DNA of 64,000 nt from Burkholderia latens (lineage in GTDB: Bacteria; Pseudomonadota; Gammaproteobacteria; Burkholderiales; Burkholderiaceae). A model generated the notes under the pieces. That model had not been told where the DNA came from, ran no database searches, and saw only the letters and a list, made by a program, of their open reading frames with translations. Position numbers and translations under genes: made by a program. Where the stretch lies: the NCBI RefSeq assembly GCF_001718795.1, contig NZ_CP013435.1, positions 2,604,001 through 2,668,000 on the forward strand, read 5' to 3'. This document shows, one piece after another, positions 50,178 to 59,432 of this stretch. Position 1 is the first letter of the stretch, and each line of letters begins with the position of its first letter.

Positions 50178-50182
50178 GGGGC
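50178..50182 (+). repeat. Right core repeat GGGGC of the IS110 element
   Basis: This is the second copy of the five-base repeat, 12 bases after the transposase stop. Confidence 0.55.
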
Positions 50183-50247
50183 ACCCCTCCTGCGCGGCAC
50201 GGCAGCTTTGCCTACAATGACGGCTGTCTTGCGCCACCGGCCCCGTC

Positions 50248-51687
50248 ATGTTCCAAAGCCCCCCCGCCGCCGCTCCCGGCGAAAAGAACCTCACCGTAAT
50301 GCTCTGGCTCGTTGCGACGGGCTTCTTCATGCAGACGCTCGACGCGACGATCGTCAACACGGCACTGCCGTCGATGGCCGTGAGCCTCGGCGAATCGCCA
50401 CTGCGAATGCAGTCGGTCGTGATCGCATACTCGCTGACGATGGCGGTGATGATCCCGGTGTCGGGCTGGCTCGCCGACACCTTCGGCACGCGGCGCGTGT
50501 TCTTCAGCGCGATCCTGGTGTTCTCGCTCGGTTCGCTGCTGTGTGCGAACGCGCATACGCTGCAACAGCTCGTCGCGTTCCGCGTCGTGCAGGGCGTCGG
50601 TGGCGCGATGCTGCTGCCGGTCGGACGGCTCGCCGTGCTACGCACGTTTCCGGCGGAACGCTATCTGCCCGCGCTGTCGTTCGTCGCGATACCCGGGCTG
50701 ATCGGACCGCTGATCGGGCCGACGCTCGGCGGCTGGCTCGTGAAGATCGCGTCATGGCACTGGATTTTCCTGATCAACGTGCCGGTCGGCATCGCCGGCT
50801 GCGTCGCGACTTTCTACTCGATGCCGGACGCGCGCAATCCGGCCGTCGGCCGCTTCGACATCAAGGGCTATCTGCTGCTGACGATCGGGATGGTGGCGAT
50901 CTCGCTGTCGCTCGACGGCCTCGCCGATCTCGGAATGCAGCACGCGGCCGTGCTCGTGCTGCTGATCCTGAGCCTCGCGTGCTTCGTCGCATACGGGCTG
51001 TACGCGGTGCGTGCGCCGCAGCCGATCTTCTCGCTCGAGCTGTTCAAGATCCACACGTTCAGCGTGGGGCTGCTCGGCAACCTGTTCGCGCGGATCGGCA
51101 GCGGCGCGATGCCGTACCTGATTCCGCTGCTGCTGCAGGTGAGCCTCGGCTATTCGGCGTTCGAGGCGGGACTGATGATGCTGCCGGTCGCGGCGGCCGG
51201 GATGTTCTCGAAGCGGATCATCACGCACCTGATCACCCGGCACGGCTACCGGAAGGTGCTGCTCGCGAACACGATCATGGTCGGCGTGATGATGGCGAGC
51301 TTCGCGCTGATGCGCGACACGGTGCCGGTCTGGGTAAAGATCGTCCACCTCGCGCTGTTCGGCGGCTTCAACTCGATGCAGTTCACCGCGATGAACACGC
51401 TGACGCTGAAGGATCTCGGCACGGGCGGCGCGAGCAGCGGCAACAGCCTGTTCTCGCTCGTGCAAATGCTGTCGATGAGCCTCGGCGTCACGGTCGCGGG
51501 CGCGCTGCTGGCGACTTTCACCGGCATGCTGCGCACGGTTACGCCGAGCAACACGCTGCCCGCATTCCACGCGACCTTCATCTGCGTCGGGATCATCACG
51601 GCAGCGTCCGCGTGGATCTTCGCACAGCTCGCGCCCGAGATCCGCGGCCGCGCGCAGCAGAAGACCGATCCTTCCGAACGCGCATGA
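50248..51687 (+). CDS. MFS drug:H+ antiporter, DHA2 family (EmrB-like)
   Basis: Inner-membrane efflux transporter, 479 residues with fourteen likely membrane segments. The DHA2 opening FFMQTLDATIVNTALPSMAV is at about residue 25. The motif A region reads GWLADTFGTRRVFFSAILVF, and motif C is in IPGLIGPLIGPTLGGWLVK. The segment QGVGGAMLLPVGRLAVLRTF is also typical. No membrane-fusion or outer-membrane partner is adjacent, so it may work alone. The IS110 element lies about 65 bp upstream of the ATG and may have displaced or supplied promoter sequence. The substrate is unknown. Confidence 0.92.
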   Translation: MFQSPPAAAPGEKNLTVMLWLVATGFFMQTLDATIVNTALPSMAVSLGESPLRMQSVVIAYSLTMAVMIPVSGWLADTFGTRRVFFSAILVFSLGSLLCANAHTLQQLVAFRVVQGVGGAMLLPVGRLAVLRTFPAERYLPALSFVAIPGLIGPLIGPTLGGWLVKIASWHWIFLINVPVGIAGCVATFYSMPDARNPAVGRFDIKGYLLLTIGMVAISLSLDGLADLGMQHAAVLVLLILSLACFVAYGLYAVRAPQPIFSLELFKIHTFSVGLLGNLFARIGSGAMPYLIPLLLQVSLGYSAFEAGLMMLPVAAAGMFSKRIITHLITRHGYRKVLLANTIMVGVMMASFALMRDTVPVWVKIVHLALFGGFNSMQFTAMNTLTLKDLGTGGASSGNSLFSLVQMLSMSLGVTVAGALLATFTGMLRTVTPSNTLPAFHATFICVGIITAASAWIFAQLAPEIRGRAQQKTDPSERA

Positions 51688-51898
51688 CCCCGGCATGCAC
51701 GTAATGTGCGCGATGCGCGCCGGTGCAGCGGCCACGGCGGCGCGGCGCGCACCATGTCGGTGCAGCGGCGCTGCGCCGCGCGGCGCTTCGGCGGACGGGG
51801 GACGGCTGCGGCGGGCAGCCGCACGCGATACGCTGCCGTGCATGCTTCTTGCTGGCCTATTCTGTAGGTAAACTTGCAGTATTCCTTCGGCCGACATC

Positions 51899-53173
51899 AT
51901 GAGCATGATCGACATCGATCCCCCCGGCTTCCAGCCGCCCCGCCCCGTCGCGGGCGACGACGGCAAGCGGCGCACCGTGCTGTACGGCGCATACACCGTG
52001 TTCAGCGTGTTTCAGCCCGTTTTCTCGGTGTCGCACCGCCGCGCGATCGGCTACCACGCGTCGCTGCGCGCGCACGACGAGGACGGCCGCCAGGTCGCGT
52101 CGCACGAGGTATTCACGCAGGCGGCGCGGCGCGGCGACCTGCTCGAACTCGGCAGGCTCGCCGAATCGCTGCATCTCGGCAACTTCCATGCGTTCGACAG
52201 CCACGACGAATGGCTCTTCCTGAGCCTGCACCCGGCCGCGCTGATGGACACCGTCTACGGCGATGCGCTGCTCGCCAACCTCAAGGCACTCGGCCTGCCG
52301 CCGCATCGCGTGGTCCTCGAGGTGCCCGAACAGGCGGGCGGCGAAACGCCGCGCTATGCAGCGATCGTCGACGGGCTGCGCAAGGCCGGCTTCCTGATCG
52401 CGCTTGGCGGCTTCGGTGCGAAGCACTCGAACATCGACCGCGTGTGGCACCTGCACCCCGACATCGTCACGCTGGACCGCGGGATTCTCGCGCAGGCGAG
52501 CGAGCACTCACATCTGGAGCGCGTGCTGCCGGGGCTCGTGTCGCTGCTGCACGAATCCGGCCAACTCGTGCTGATGGGCGGCCTGTCGACCGAGCGCGAC
52601 GCGCTGATCGCGCTCGAATGCGACGTCGATTTCGTGCAAGGGCAGTATTTTGCGGGGCCGAGCGTCGACCCGGTGCAACCGCAGGCGGCCGCGGGTTGCA
52701 TGGATACGCTGTCGGCCGCGTTGCGGCTGCGTGTCGCGCAGCGCGAACGCACGCAGGCCGAACGCCTCGCGCCGTATGTTGCCGCGCTGGAGGAAGCGAG
52801 CCAGAAGCTCGCGGCCGGAGAAACGCTGATCGACGCCGCCGGCGCCGTGCTCGGCTTGCCGGAAACCGCGCGCTGCTTCCTGCTCGATGCATCGGGCCGC
52901 CAGATCGGCGACAACGTGCTCGCGCGCGGCAGCATATCGCAGCGGGCGAAGCGCTTTCGACCGCTGCTGCACTCGGAAGGCGCGAGCTGGGAACGCCGGC
53001 CTTACTTCATTCACGCAATGCGCGCGCCGGGCCGCGTGCACCTGACGCCGCCGTACCTGTCGATCAACGAGGCGCATCTGTGCGTGACCGCGTCGATCGC
53101 CGCGCCGGCCGCGGCCGGCATGCAGGTGCTGTGCGTGGACATCAACTGGGAAGCGGCGCTCAGCCGCGAATGA
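51899..53173 (+). CDS. Degenerate EAL-domain protein with C-terminal sensor domain (YkuI-like)
   Basis: A 424-residue cytoplasmic protein without membrane segments. Residues 35-270 form an EAL fold (FQPVFSVSHRRAIGYHASLR to DVDFVQGQYFAGP), but the EAL motif is H-A-S (His53 at the Glu position). The DDFG loop reads GGFGAKHSNI, so key metal ligands are missing and phosphodiesterase activity is unlikely. Residues 300-424 form a PAS/Cache-like domain (CFLLDASGRQIGDNVLARGS, PYLSINEAHLCVTASI), the architecture of B. subtilis YkuI. It probably acts as a c-di-GMP or ligand receptor, or as a scaffold. It is monocistronic. Confidence 0.85.
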   Translation: MSMIDIDPPGFQPPRPVAGDDGKRRTVLYGAYTVFSVFQPVFSVSHRRAIGYHASLRAHDEDGRQVASHEVFTQAARRGDLLELGRLAESLHLGNFHAFDSHDEWLFLSLHPAALMDTVYGDALLANLKALGLPPHRVVLEVPEQAGGETPRYAAIVDGLRKAGFLIALGGFGAKHSNIDRVWHLHPDIVTLDRGILAQASEHSHLERVLPGLVSLLHESGQLVLMGGLSTERDALIALECDVDFVQGQYFAGPSVDPVQPQAAAGCMDTLSAALRLRVAQRERTQAERLAPYVAALEEASQKLAAGETLIDAAGAVLGLPETARCFLLDASGRQIGDNVLARGSISQRAKRFRPLLHSEGASWERRPYFIHAMRAPGRVHLTPPYLSINEAHLCVTASIAAPAAAGMQVLCVDINWEAALSRE

Positions 53174-53188
53174 AGCCCCGCGCCGCGC

Positions 53189-53812
53189 TCACGCGGCGCC
53201 CGCTGCGGCCGGGGTGGCGTCGTCGCGACGCGCGATCAGCCGATGCACGCGCTTGCCGGACGCGGCGCTGACCACCTCATGTTCGTCGATCACGCGGATG
53301 CCGGGACCAAGCGCCGCACGCATGCGCGCCGCATCGAGCGGCGTGTACAAGCGGCCGCGCTCGTCGCGCAGCGTGCCGTTTCCGCCGACGCGCCAGCTCA
53401 GGTACAGCGTGCCGCCCGGCATCAGCAGCGCGGCGAGCCGGGCCGCCGCCGCAGCCGCATCGGCAGGCTCCAGGTGCATCACGACCGTCTCGCACAGTAC
53501 GTTCCGGAATGCGCCGGACGGCACGCCGGCCAGCGCCGGCAACGCGGCCAGCTCGAACGTGAGCGACGGGTGCCGCAAGCGCGCCTCGGCGAGCAGCGCG
53601 GCGCTCGCGTCGTAGCCGCGCACGTCGAATCCCTGCGACGCAAGCCACGCTGTGTCGCGCCCCGCGCCGCAGCCGACGTCGGCCGTCGGCCCGGGAGAGA
53701 AATGCTGCTCGAGCAGCGCATACATGTCGTCGGGGGCGGCCTGGTCGAGCCAGTCCTGCGCGTATTGCGCGGCATGGGCTTCGTAGGCATCGAGGGTCAG
53801 GCGATCTGCCAT
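53189..53812 (-). CDS. Class I SAM-dependent methyltransferase
   Basis: A 207-residue methyltransferase from the ATG at 53812 (MADRLTLDAYEAHAAQYAQD), with GGAG eight bases upstream; the frame is open 15 codons further without support. Motif I is TADVGCGAGRDTAWLASQG, followed by FDVRGYDASAALLAEAR, then FRNVLCETVVMHLEPADAA and LMPGGTLYLSWRV. The pattern is close to UbiE/TehB-like small methyltransferases; the substrate is unknown. It converges on the EAL gene with a 15-bp gap. Confidence 0.85.
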   Translation of the reverse strand: MADRLTLDAYEAHAAQYAQDWLDQAAPDDMYALLEQHFSPGPTADVGCGAGRDTAWLASQGFDVRGYDASAALLAEARLRHPSLTFELAALPALAGVPSGAFRNVLCETVVMHLEPADAAAAAARLAALLMPGGTLYLSWRVGGNGTLRDERGRLYTPLDAARMRAALGPGIRVIDEHEVVSAASGKRVHRLIARRDDATPAAAGAA

Positions 53813-54026
53813 GGCGGTTACTCCGCGGATGTGTACGTCGAATGACGCACCCCGCATCTTAGCCGTTGCGCGTCGCGCGTGGTGCGGCGCGCCGCACGCC
53901 GGCCAGGCCGCCGCCGCATCGTCACGCGCCGATTGACCACAACGAGCACGAGCCCCGGCCGGCCGCGGCGGCGCCCGACATCAACCGGTTCACAGGAATC
54001 GCGTGCCGGACGCCCCGGCCGGCGCG

Positions 54027-54551
54027 TCACACATGCGAATGCGCGCCGCCGCGCACGGGGCCCGCGCGCCGCTCGACTTCGCGACGCACGTCGCCGCGCA
54101 GGCCTGCGAAGAACGCAACTTCGGCAACGACGAACAGCGGCCCGACCATCAGGCCGACCAGGTCGTCGACGAACGCCGGCTTGCGTCCCTCGAACCAGTG
54201 CCCGACGAACTGCACGACCCAGCCGACCACGAACGCGCCGATGCCGATTGCGAGCCATTGCGCGGTCGGCCGCAGCGCGAGCGTCTGCGCGGCCCACAGC
54301 CCGAGCGCGAACAGCGCGGTCATCACGACGCCGAAACGCAGGTCCAACCGCAGGTAGAACACCGAGAACGCGGCGGCGAGCACGAGCGCCGGCGACAGCG
54401 CGACGCCGGCCAGCGTACCGAGCGCCGGCCGCGACAGCAGCACCTCGACCGCGAACACGATCATCGGGATGCCGACCAGATGCGTCGCGATGTTGCGCGC
54501 GTCGCGATGGTAAGCCGCATACTGGGAAAGGTGATCTTCGAGCGTTTTCAT
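54027..54551 (-). CDS. Mpo1/DUF962-like membrane protein
   Basis: A 174-residue membrane protein from the ATG at 54551 (MKTLEDHLSQYAAYHRDARN), preceded by AGGAGA. It has four likely membrane segments. Conserved DUF962 features are YHRDARNIATHLVGIPMIVF at the N-terminus and VGWVVQFVGHWFEGRKPAFV with a second His pair. Yeast Mpo1 of this family is an Fe-dependent dioxygenase in alpha-oxidation of 2-hydroxy fatty acids; a similar reaction is possible here but inferred. It diverges from the Crp/Fnr gene, 81 bp away. Confidence 0.85.
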   Translation of the reverse strand: MKTLEDHLSQYAAYHRDARNIATHLVGIPMIVFAVEVLLSRPALGTLAGVALSPALVLAAAFSVFYLRLDLRFGVVMTALFALGLWAAQTLALRPTAQWLAIGIGAFVVGWVVQFVGHWFEGRKPAFVDDLVGLMVGPLFVVAEVAFFAGLRGDVRREVERRAGPVRGGAHSHV

Positions 54552-54632
54552 CGCGTCTCCTGGACGATCATTGAGCGCTATCATGCGCGTCAAACCCGAG
54601 AACCTCTGTCAGCTACCCGACATCGCGCGCCC

Positions 54633-55340
54633 ATGCCGTCGCAGCTTGCCCCCTACTTGCCGGAGATCGAAGCGAGCCCGTGGTTCGCCGCGCTACCGTC
54701 CGCGTTGCGCGACGCCTTGCTCGCGCGCGCGACGTTGCGGCGCCTGCCTGCCGGCCACGCGCTGTTCCGGCGCGGCGATCCGCCGTGCGGGCTGTATGCG
54801 GTGCTCGCCGGTTCCGTGACGATAGGCGCGGTCGATCCGCAAGGCAAGGAAGCGCTGCTGACGGTTGCCGAACCCGTCACGTGGTTCGGCGAGATCGCGC
54901 TGTTCGACGGCCAGCCGCGCACGCACGATGCGATCGCGCTCGACGACACGCTGCTGTTGCATGTGCCGCAGGCCGAGTTGCTCGCGATGCTCGACGCGAC
55001 ACCGCAATATTGGCGGCAGTTCGCGCTGCTGATGGCGCAAAAGCTGCGTCTCAGCTTCCTGACCGTCGAATCGATGAGCGTGATGCCCGCCGCGCAACGG
55101 CTCGCCGCGCGGCTGCTGATGATCGCCGACGGATATGGCGGGATCAGCGCCGGCCGCACCCGTATTCGGCTGTCGCAGGAGAAGCTCGCGGCGATGCTGT
55201 CGCTGACGCGGCAGACCGCCAACCAGTTGCTGAAGGCGCTGGAGACAGACGGCGTCGTGCGCTTGCACGTCGGCGAGATCGAACTCGTCGACGTCGACGC
55301 ACTGCGCCGCGCGAGCGGGCTGCCCGATCGCACGAGCTGA
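54633..55340 (+). CDS. Crp/Fnr-family transcriptional regulator
   Basis: A 235-residue regulator from the ATG at 54633 (MPSQLAPYLPEIEASPWFAA). The cyclic-nucleotide-binding fold spans residues 15-130 (LPAGHALFRRGDPPCGLYAV, WFGEIALFDGQPRTHDAIAL). The C-terminal HTH_Crp domain reads RIRLSQEKLAAMLSLTRQTA with NQLLKALETDGVVRL. The Fnr iron-sulphur cysteines are absent. The pocket differs from that of cAMP-binding Crp, so the ligand is unknown. It precedes chrA, 127 bp away, and diverges from the Mpo1-like gene. Confidence 0.9.
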   Translation: MPSQLAPYLPEIEASPWFAALPSALRDALLARATLRRLPAGHALFRRGDPPCGLYAVLAGSVTIGAVDPQGKEALLTVAEPVTWFGEIALFDGQPRTHDAIALDDTLLLHVPQAELLAMLDATPQYWRQFALLMAQKLRLSFLTVESMSVMPAAQRLAARLLMIADGYGGISAGRTRIRLSQEKLAAMLSLTRQTANQLLKALETDGVVRLHVGEIELVDVDALRRASGLPDRTS

Positions 55341-55467
55341 CGCAGCACCAATTACGCGCCAACGTCGCGAATACAACGGCGCTGCAACGCCGGGTTTGCG
55401 CCGTCATCGCATCGCGCTATCGTGACGGCTCGCACCGCTTTCCTCAGGCCCTTTCCTGCACACGCAC

Positions 55468-56679
55468 TTGAGCACATCGACTGTCACCGCTCCTTCCCGC
55501 CATGCATGGCCCGTGTTCGTCGCGTTCCTGCGGCTCGGGCTCACGTCGTTCGGCGGCCCCGTCGCGCATCTCGGCTATTTCCGCGATGCGTTCGTCACGC
55601 GTCGCGGCTGGCTGACCGAACGCGCATACGCGGATCTCGTCGGGCTGTGCCAGTTCCTGCCTGGGCCGGCGAGCAGCCAGGTCGGAATGGCAATCGGTCT
55701 TTCGCGCGCCGGCTACGCGGGCATGCTCGCCGCATGGCTCGGCTTCACGCTGCCGTCGGCGCTGCTGATGATGCTGTTTGCGATCGGCGTGCATGCGACG
55801 GGCATGCCGGTTGCAGCCGGCGCGCTGCACGGGCTGAGGATCGTGTCGGTCGCGGTGATCGCGCAGGCGGTATGGGGGATGGCGCGCACACTGTGCCCCG
55901 ATGCCCGCCGCGTGACGCTGATGGCGATCGCGGCGTGCATCGCGCTGCTCGTGCCGGCCGCGTGGCTGCAGGTCGTCGTGATTGTCGCGGCCGGCGCAGC
56001 CGGCCTCATGCTGTTGCCGCGGCTCGCGAGCGGCGCGCACGATCCGTTGCCGCTGCATGTGTCGCACCGCGCGGGCGTGCTGTGGCTCGCGTTGTTCGCC
56101 GCGCTGATCGTCGCGCTGCCGATCGCCGCGGCTGCGCTTCATTCGCATGCGCTCGCCGTGGTCGACGCGTTCTTCCGCACCGGGGCGCTCGTGTTCGGCG
56201 GCGGACACGTGGTGCTGCCGCTGCTGCAGGCCGCGGTCGTCACGCCCGGCTGGATCGGCGATTCGGCGTTCCTCGCCGGCTACGGCGTCGCGCAGGCCGT
56301 GCCGGGGCCGCTGTTCACGTTCTCCGCGTTCCTCGGTGCGTCGCTGCGCGATGCGCCGAACGGCTGGATCGGCGGGACGATCGCGCTCGTGTCGATCTTC
56401 GCGCCGTCGTTTCTGCTCGTTGCGGGCACCGCGCCGTTCTGGGAACGCTTGCGCCGAAGCGCGCGCATGCAGGCAGCGCTCGCGGGCGTGAATGCAGCCG
56501 TCGTCGGACTGCTGCTCGCCGCGCTCTATTACCCGGTGTGGAGCGAGACGATCGTCGCGCCGAGTGATTTCGCGGCGGCGCTCGTCGCATTTGTTGCGCT
56601 CGTGTTCTGGCGCGTGCCGCCATGGGCCGTCGTGATCGCAAGCGCGGCGCTCGGGTGGGCGTCGACGATGATCGCGTGA
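55468..56679 (+). CDS. chrA: Chromate transporter ChrA (CHR family, long form)
   Basis: Inner-membrane anion exporter of 403 residues that usually gives chromate resistance. The start is a TTG at 55468 (LSTSTVTAPSRHAWPVFVAF). Two homologous halves are visible: LGLTSFGGPVAHLGYFRDAF with CQFLPGPASSQVGMAIG in the first, and TGALVFGGGHVVLPLLQAAV with GVAQAVPGPLFTFSAFLG in the second. There are about ten to twelve membrane segments. Usual partners chrB/chrC are absent. Physiological roles beyond chromate are possible. Confidence 0.92.
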   Translation: MSTSTVTAPSRHAWPVFVAFLRLGLTSFGGPVAHLGYFRDAFVTRRGWLTERAYADLVGLCQFLPGPASSQVGMAIGLSRAGYAGMLAAWLGFTLPSALLMMLFAIGVHATGMPVAAGALHGLRIVSVAVIAQAVWGMARTLCPDARRVTLMAIAACIALLVPAAWLQVVVIVAAGAAGLMLLPRLASGAHDPLPLHVSHRAGVLWLALFAALIVALPIAAAALHSHALAVVDAFFRTGALVFGGGHVVLPLLQAAVVTPGWIGDSAFLAGYGVAQAVPGPLFTFSAFLGASLRDAPNGWIGGTIALVSIFAPSFLLVAGTAPFWERLRRSARMQAALAGVNAAVVGLLLAALYYPVWSETIVAPSDFAAALVAFVALVFWRVPPWAVVIASAALGWASTMIA

Positions 56680-56710
56680 TCCGGCAATCGGCGCCGCGGC
56701 GGGCAAAAAC

Positions 56711-56738
56711 AAAAAAGCCCTCGAAATGAGGGCTTTTT
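56711..56738. terminator. Bidirectional terminator between chrA and sodB
   Basis: Perfect stem AAAAAGCCCTC/GAGGGCTTTTT (56712-56722 with 56728-56738), loop GAAAT; it serves both converging genes. Confidence 0.93.
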
Positions 56739-56781
56739 CTCGACGCGCTGCGCGCCGCGGCGGCGCGCAGCGCGCGTGGAC

Positions 56782-57360
56782 TTACGCGAAGTTCTTCGCT
56801 GCGAAGTCCCAGTTCACGATGTTCCAGAACGCTTCGACGAACTTCGGACGTGCGTTGCGGTAGTCGATGTAGTAAGCGTGTTCCCACACGTCGATCGTCA
56901 GCAGCGGCTTGTCGGCCGTCGTCAGCGGCGTGGCGGCGTTGCTGGTCGACACGATGTCGAGCGAGCCGTCGGCCTTTTTCACGAGCCATGCCCAGCCCGA
57001 ACCGAACGTGCCGACTGCTGCCTTCGTGAACGCTTCCTTGAACGCGTCGTACGAACCCCACTTCGCGTTGATCGCGTCGCCCAGCGCGCCCGACGGTGCG
57101 CCGCCGCCGTTCGGCGACAGGCTGTTCCAGAAGAACGTGTGATTCCAGATTTGCGCGGCGTTGTTGAAGATGCCGCCCGACGACTTCTTGATGATCTCTT
57201 CCAGCGACAGGTTTTCGAATTCCGTGCCCGGGATCAGATTGTTCAGGTTCGTCACATAAGCCTGGTGATGCTTGCCGTAGTGGTACTCGATCGTCTCTTT
57301 CGAGATGGTCGGCGCGAGTGCGTCTTCAGCGTACGGGAGCGGCGGGAGCGTATGAGCCAT
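56782..57360 (-). CDS. sodB: Superoxide dismutase, iron type
   Basis: Cytoplasmic Fe-SOD, 192 residues. The metal ligands are His in [20 protein letters not shown], His in [15 protein letters not shown], and Asp and His in [16 protein letters not shown]. The AAQ-W-N-H-F pattern with Gln in that position marks the iron type. Its start is preceded by AAGGAATCGCC. A promoter candidate lies about 57 bp upstream; xseA is upstream in the same direction, with a 239-bp gap. Confidence 0.97.
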   Translation of the reverse strand: MAHTLPPLPYAEDALAPTISKETIEYHYGKHHQAYVTNLNNLIPGTEFENLSLEEIIKKSSGGIFNNAAQIWNHTFFWNSLSPNGGGAPSGALGDAINAKWGSYDAFKEAFTKAAVGTFGSGWAWLVKKADGSLDIVSTSNAATPLTTADKPLLTIDVWEHAYYIDYRNARPKFVEAFWNIVNWDFAAKNFA

Positions 57361-57416
57361 GGCGATTCCTTCGTTGAGTATGTAGGGAGGCTGTGTTGAA
57401 TGCTGCCGAGCGTCCG

Positions 57417-57445
57417 ATTGTAGGCGACTCCGAATATCCCCGCAA
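57417..57445 (-). promoter_or_regulatory. Probable sodB promoter
   Basis: On the minus strand TTGCGG (57445-57440) and TACAAT (57422-57417) are separated by 17 bp, about 57 bp before the sodB start. Confidence 0.5.
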
Positions 57446-57599
57446 ACTCACGGGTATTTATCCGCGGTATGCAGAAAATCGGTGCTGGCGCTTCACCCGG
57501 CAGGACGACACGGCCGCGCGCAGCATCCATTCCCGGGCGCGCCGCGACGCGCCGGTGGGCGGCCGCGCGCGCGACCTTCGTTTCGCTTACGCGGTGTCG

Positions 57600-58982
57600 T
57601 CAGATCGTATCGGTCAGGCGCGGCTGCACGTCGGCGAGCGACACGTCGGCCGAGCCTTCGGCGAGATGGACGGTCAGCCGGCGCTGCGGCTTCAGCGCGC
57701 TCGGCGCCCGCACCGCGCGGCCGGTCTGCGTGTCGATCAGCGCCGCGTAGCCGCGCTCGAGCGTGCGCTGCGGGCTCAGCACCTCGAGCCGAGCCGCGCA
57801 CGCCGACACACGCGCGGTGTCGCGCTCGTGACGGCGCCGCAGCGCGAGCGCAAGACGTTGCGACAGCCCGGCGAGTGCATGCCGCGCCTGCGTCGGGTCG
57901 GGCCGCGCGCGCTGCCAGCGCAATTGCGCGAGCGCAAAACGCGCACGCGCATCGCGCACCGGCCGCGACGCCACCGACGCGAGCCGCACCGCGAGCTGCT
58001 CGACGTGAACGCGCTGCCGCTTCAGCCGTTCGCCCGGGCTGACGAGCCGGCGCGCGAGCCAGTCGAGCTGCTGCGCACGCTGCTCGAGCCCGCGCTCCAG
58101 ACAGCGCGCCAGGGCGCGCTGACGATCACCGAGCTCGCGCAGCAGCAAGGCGCGCTGCGGGCTCGCGAGCTCCGCTGCGCCGGTGGGCGTCGGCGCGCGC
58201 AAGTCGGCTGCGAAATCCGCGATCGTGAAATCGGTTTCGTGGCCGACACCGCTGACGACCGGCAGTTCGCTCGCCGCGATCGCACGCGCAAGCGCTTCGT
58301 CGTTGAACGACCACAGATCTTCGATGGACCCGCCGCCGCGACAGACGAGCAGCACGTCGACCTCGCGCCGTGCGTTCGCCGTCTGCACCGCAGCGACGAG
58401 TTTCTCCGCCGAGCCGGCCCCCTGCACGGGCGCGGGATAGACGACCACCGGAATGTGCGGCGCGCGGCGTGCGAGCGTGGTCAGCACGTCGCGCAGCGCG
58501 GCGGCCTGCAGCGACGTGACGATGCCGATTGCGCGCGGATGGGCCGGCAGCGGCCGCTTGCGTTCGGGCGCAAAGAGTCCTTCGGCCTCGAGCTGCGCCT
58601 TCAGGCGGAGGAACGCCTCGTACAGACGCCCCTGACCGGTGCGCCGCACGGCCTCGACGTTGAGCTGCACTTCGCCGCGCGGCTCGTACATCGTGACGAC
58701 TGCGCGCACCTCGATCCGGTCGCCTTCGCGCGGCGTGAATTCCGCATACTGCGCACGGCCGCGAAACATCACGCAACGCATCTGCGCCTGCTGGTCCTTG
58801 ATCGAGAAGTACCAGTGACCGCTCGCGGCGCGCGTGAAATTCGACACTTCACCCGAGATCCACAGCAGCGGAAACGAGCGCTCGAGCATCGACGAAATCG
58901 CGCGATTGAGCGCCGAAACGGGAATCACTTCGTCACCGCCGCGGGTCGCGCCGGGAGCGGAAAAGGGAGAGTCGGAAAGCAT
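57600..58982 (-). CDS. xseA: Exodeoxyribonuclease VII large subunit
   Basis: Nuclease subunit acting on single-stranded DNA, 460 residues from the ATG at 58982 ([20 protein letters not shown]). The N-terminal OB-fold reads [27 protein letters not shown]. The catalytic core has [40 protein letters not shown] and [21 protein letters not shown] long, partly coiled Arg/Ala-rich segment and a C-terminal LERGYAAL motif follow. The frame is open 55 codons upstream without similarity. The small subunit xseB is not in the window. Confidence 0.96.
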   Translation of the reverse strand: MLSDSPFSAPGATRGGDEVIPVSALNRAISSMLERSFPLLWISGEVSNFTRAASGHWYFSIKDQQAQMRCVMFRGRAQYAEFTPREGDRIEVRAVVTMYEPRGEVQLNVEAVRRTGQGRLYEAFLRLKAQLEAEGLFAPERKRPLPAHPRAIGIVTSLQAAALRDVLTTLARRAPHIPVVVYPAPVQGAGSAEKLVAAVQTANARREVDVLLVCRGGGSIEDLWSFNDEALARAIAASELPVVSGVGHETDFTIADFAADLRAPTPTGAAELASPQRALLLRELGDRQRALARCLERGLEQRAQQLDWLARRLVSPGERLKRQRVHVEQLAVRLASVASRPVRDARARFALAQLRWQRARPDPTQARHALAGLSQRLALALRRRHERDTARVSACAARLEVLSPQRTLERGYAALIDTQTGRAVRAPSALKPQRRLTVHLAEGSADVSLADVQPRLTDTI

Positions 58983-59238
58983 GGGCGGTCGAATGAATGC
59001 TGGCGGCGACACGATAGTCCGACGCGCGCGCGGCGTCCAGCGCCGACGTTCGGGCGTTGCTGCACCCGGAATGTGTCCACACTCTGTCAATCGTCCAGCA
59101 AAAACCTTGGAAAACCGCGGGAAAATCCAGACGATTCCCCATAACACATTGATTTCAATGAACTTTTAAACCTTACGGCATTCTTCACTTCCGACACGAT
59201 GTCCGTCCGGCGGGCATCTGGCGCTCACGGGCGCGGAG

Positions 59239-59259
59239 TTTTTCACAGAGTTATCCACA
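59239..59259 (+). promoter_or_regulatory. Two adjacent DnaA-box-like sites
   Basis: A consensus TTATCCACA (59251-59259) is preceded by TTTTTCACA (59239-59247), with start points 12 bp apart. There is no further cluster, AT-rich unwinding element or dnaA/dnaN gene nearby, so this is not an origin. Confidence 0.5.
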
Positions 59260-59302
59260 GTGCGCGCCGATCCGGCCCCTTCGTCGTTGTCACGGAGGCC
59301 GC

Positions 59303-59332
59303 TTGCCGCGCCCGCGTGCGGCACGCTAGAGT
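59303..59332 (+). promoter_or_regulatory. Possible promoter of the lpxK-kdsB unit
   Basis: TTGCCG (59303-59308) and TAGAGT (59327-59332) with 18-bp spacing, about 100 bp before lpxK. Confidence 0.35.
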
Positions 59333-59432
59333 GCCGCCTTCCGAACACCTTGCGGCAAGTGCCGCCCAACGGAGAATCCGTGTTGACGAATCCGTCCCAC
59401 GTCGCGGCGCACGGCGCGCCGCGTCCGGCCCG

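Larger units (their letters stand above)
48765..50182 (+). mobile_element. IS110-family insertion sequence, apparently intact
   Basis: An element of about 1.42 kb with one transposase gene, a long (about 196 nt) non-coding left end and a short right end (16 nt after the stop). This is the layout of the IS110 group proper, not the IS1111 group. No terminal inverted repeats are visible, as expected. The only duplicated sequence at the edges is GGGGC (48760-48764 and 50178-50182); removing one copy with the element restores a continuous GATAATC-GGGGC-ACCCC site. The ends are inferred from this repeat and may be off by a few bases. Confidence 0.75.
58983..59432. other. xseA-lpxK divergent intergenic region
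   Basis: This 450-bp gap has no convincing gene. It contains a palindrome CATTGA-TT-TCAATG (59147-59160) in an AT-richer stretch. It also has two DnaA-box-like nonamers in the same orientation, TTTTTCACA (59239-59247, one mismatch) and TTATCCACA (59251-59259, consensus). A weak promoter candidate for lpxK lies at 59303-59332. Confidence 0.6.

Noticed and set aside
59239..59259. Replication origin suggested by the DnaA boxes
   Set aside because: Only two boxes, with no AT-rich unwinding element and no dnaA, dnaN, parAB or rpmH nearby.
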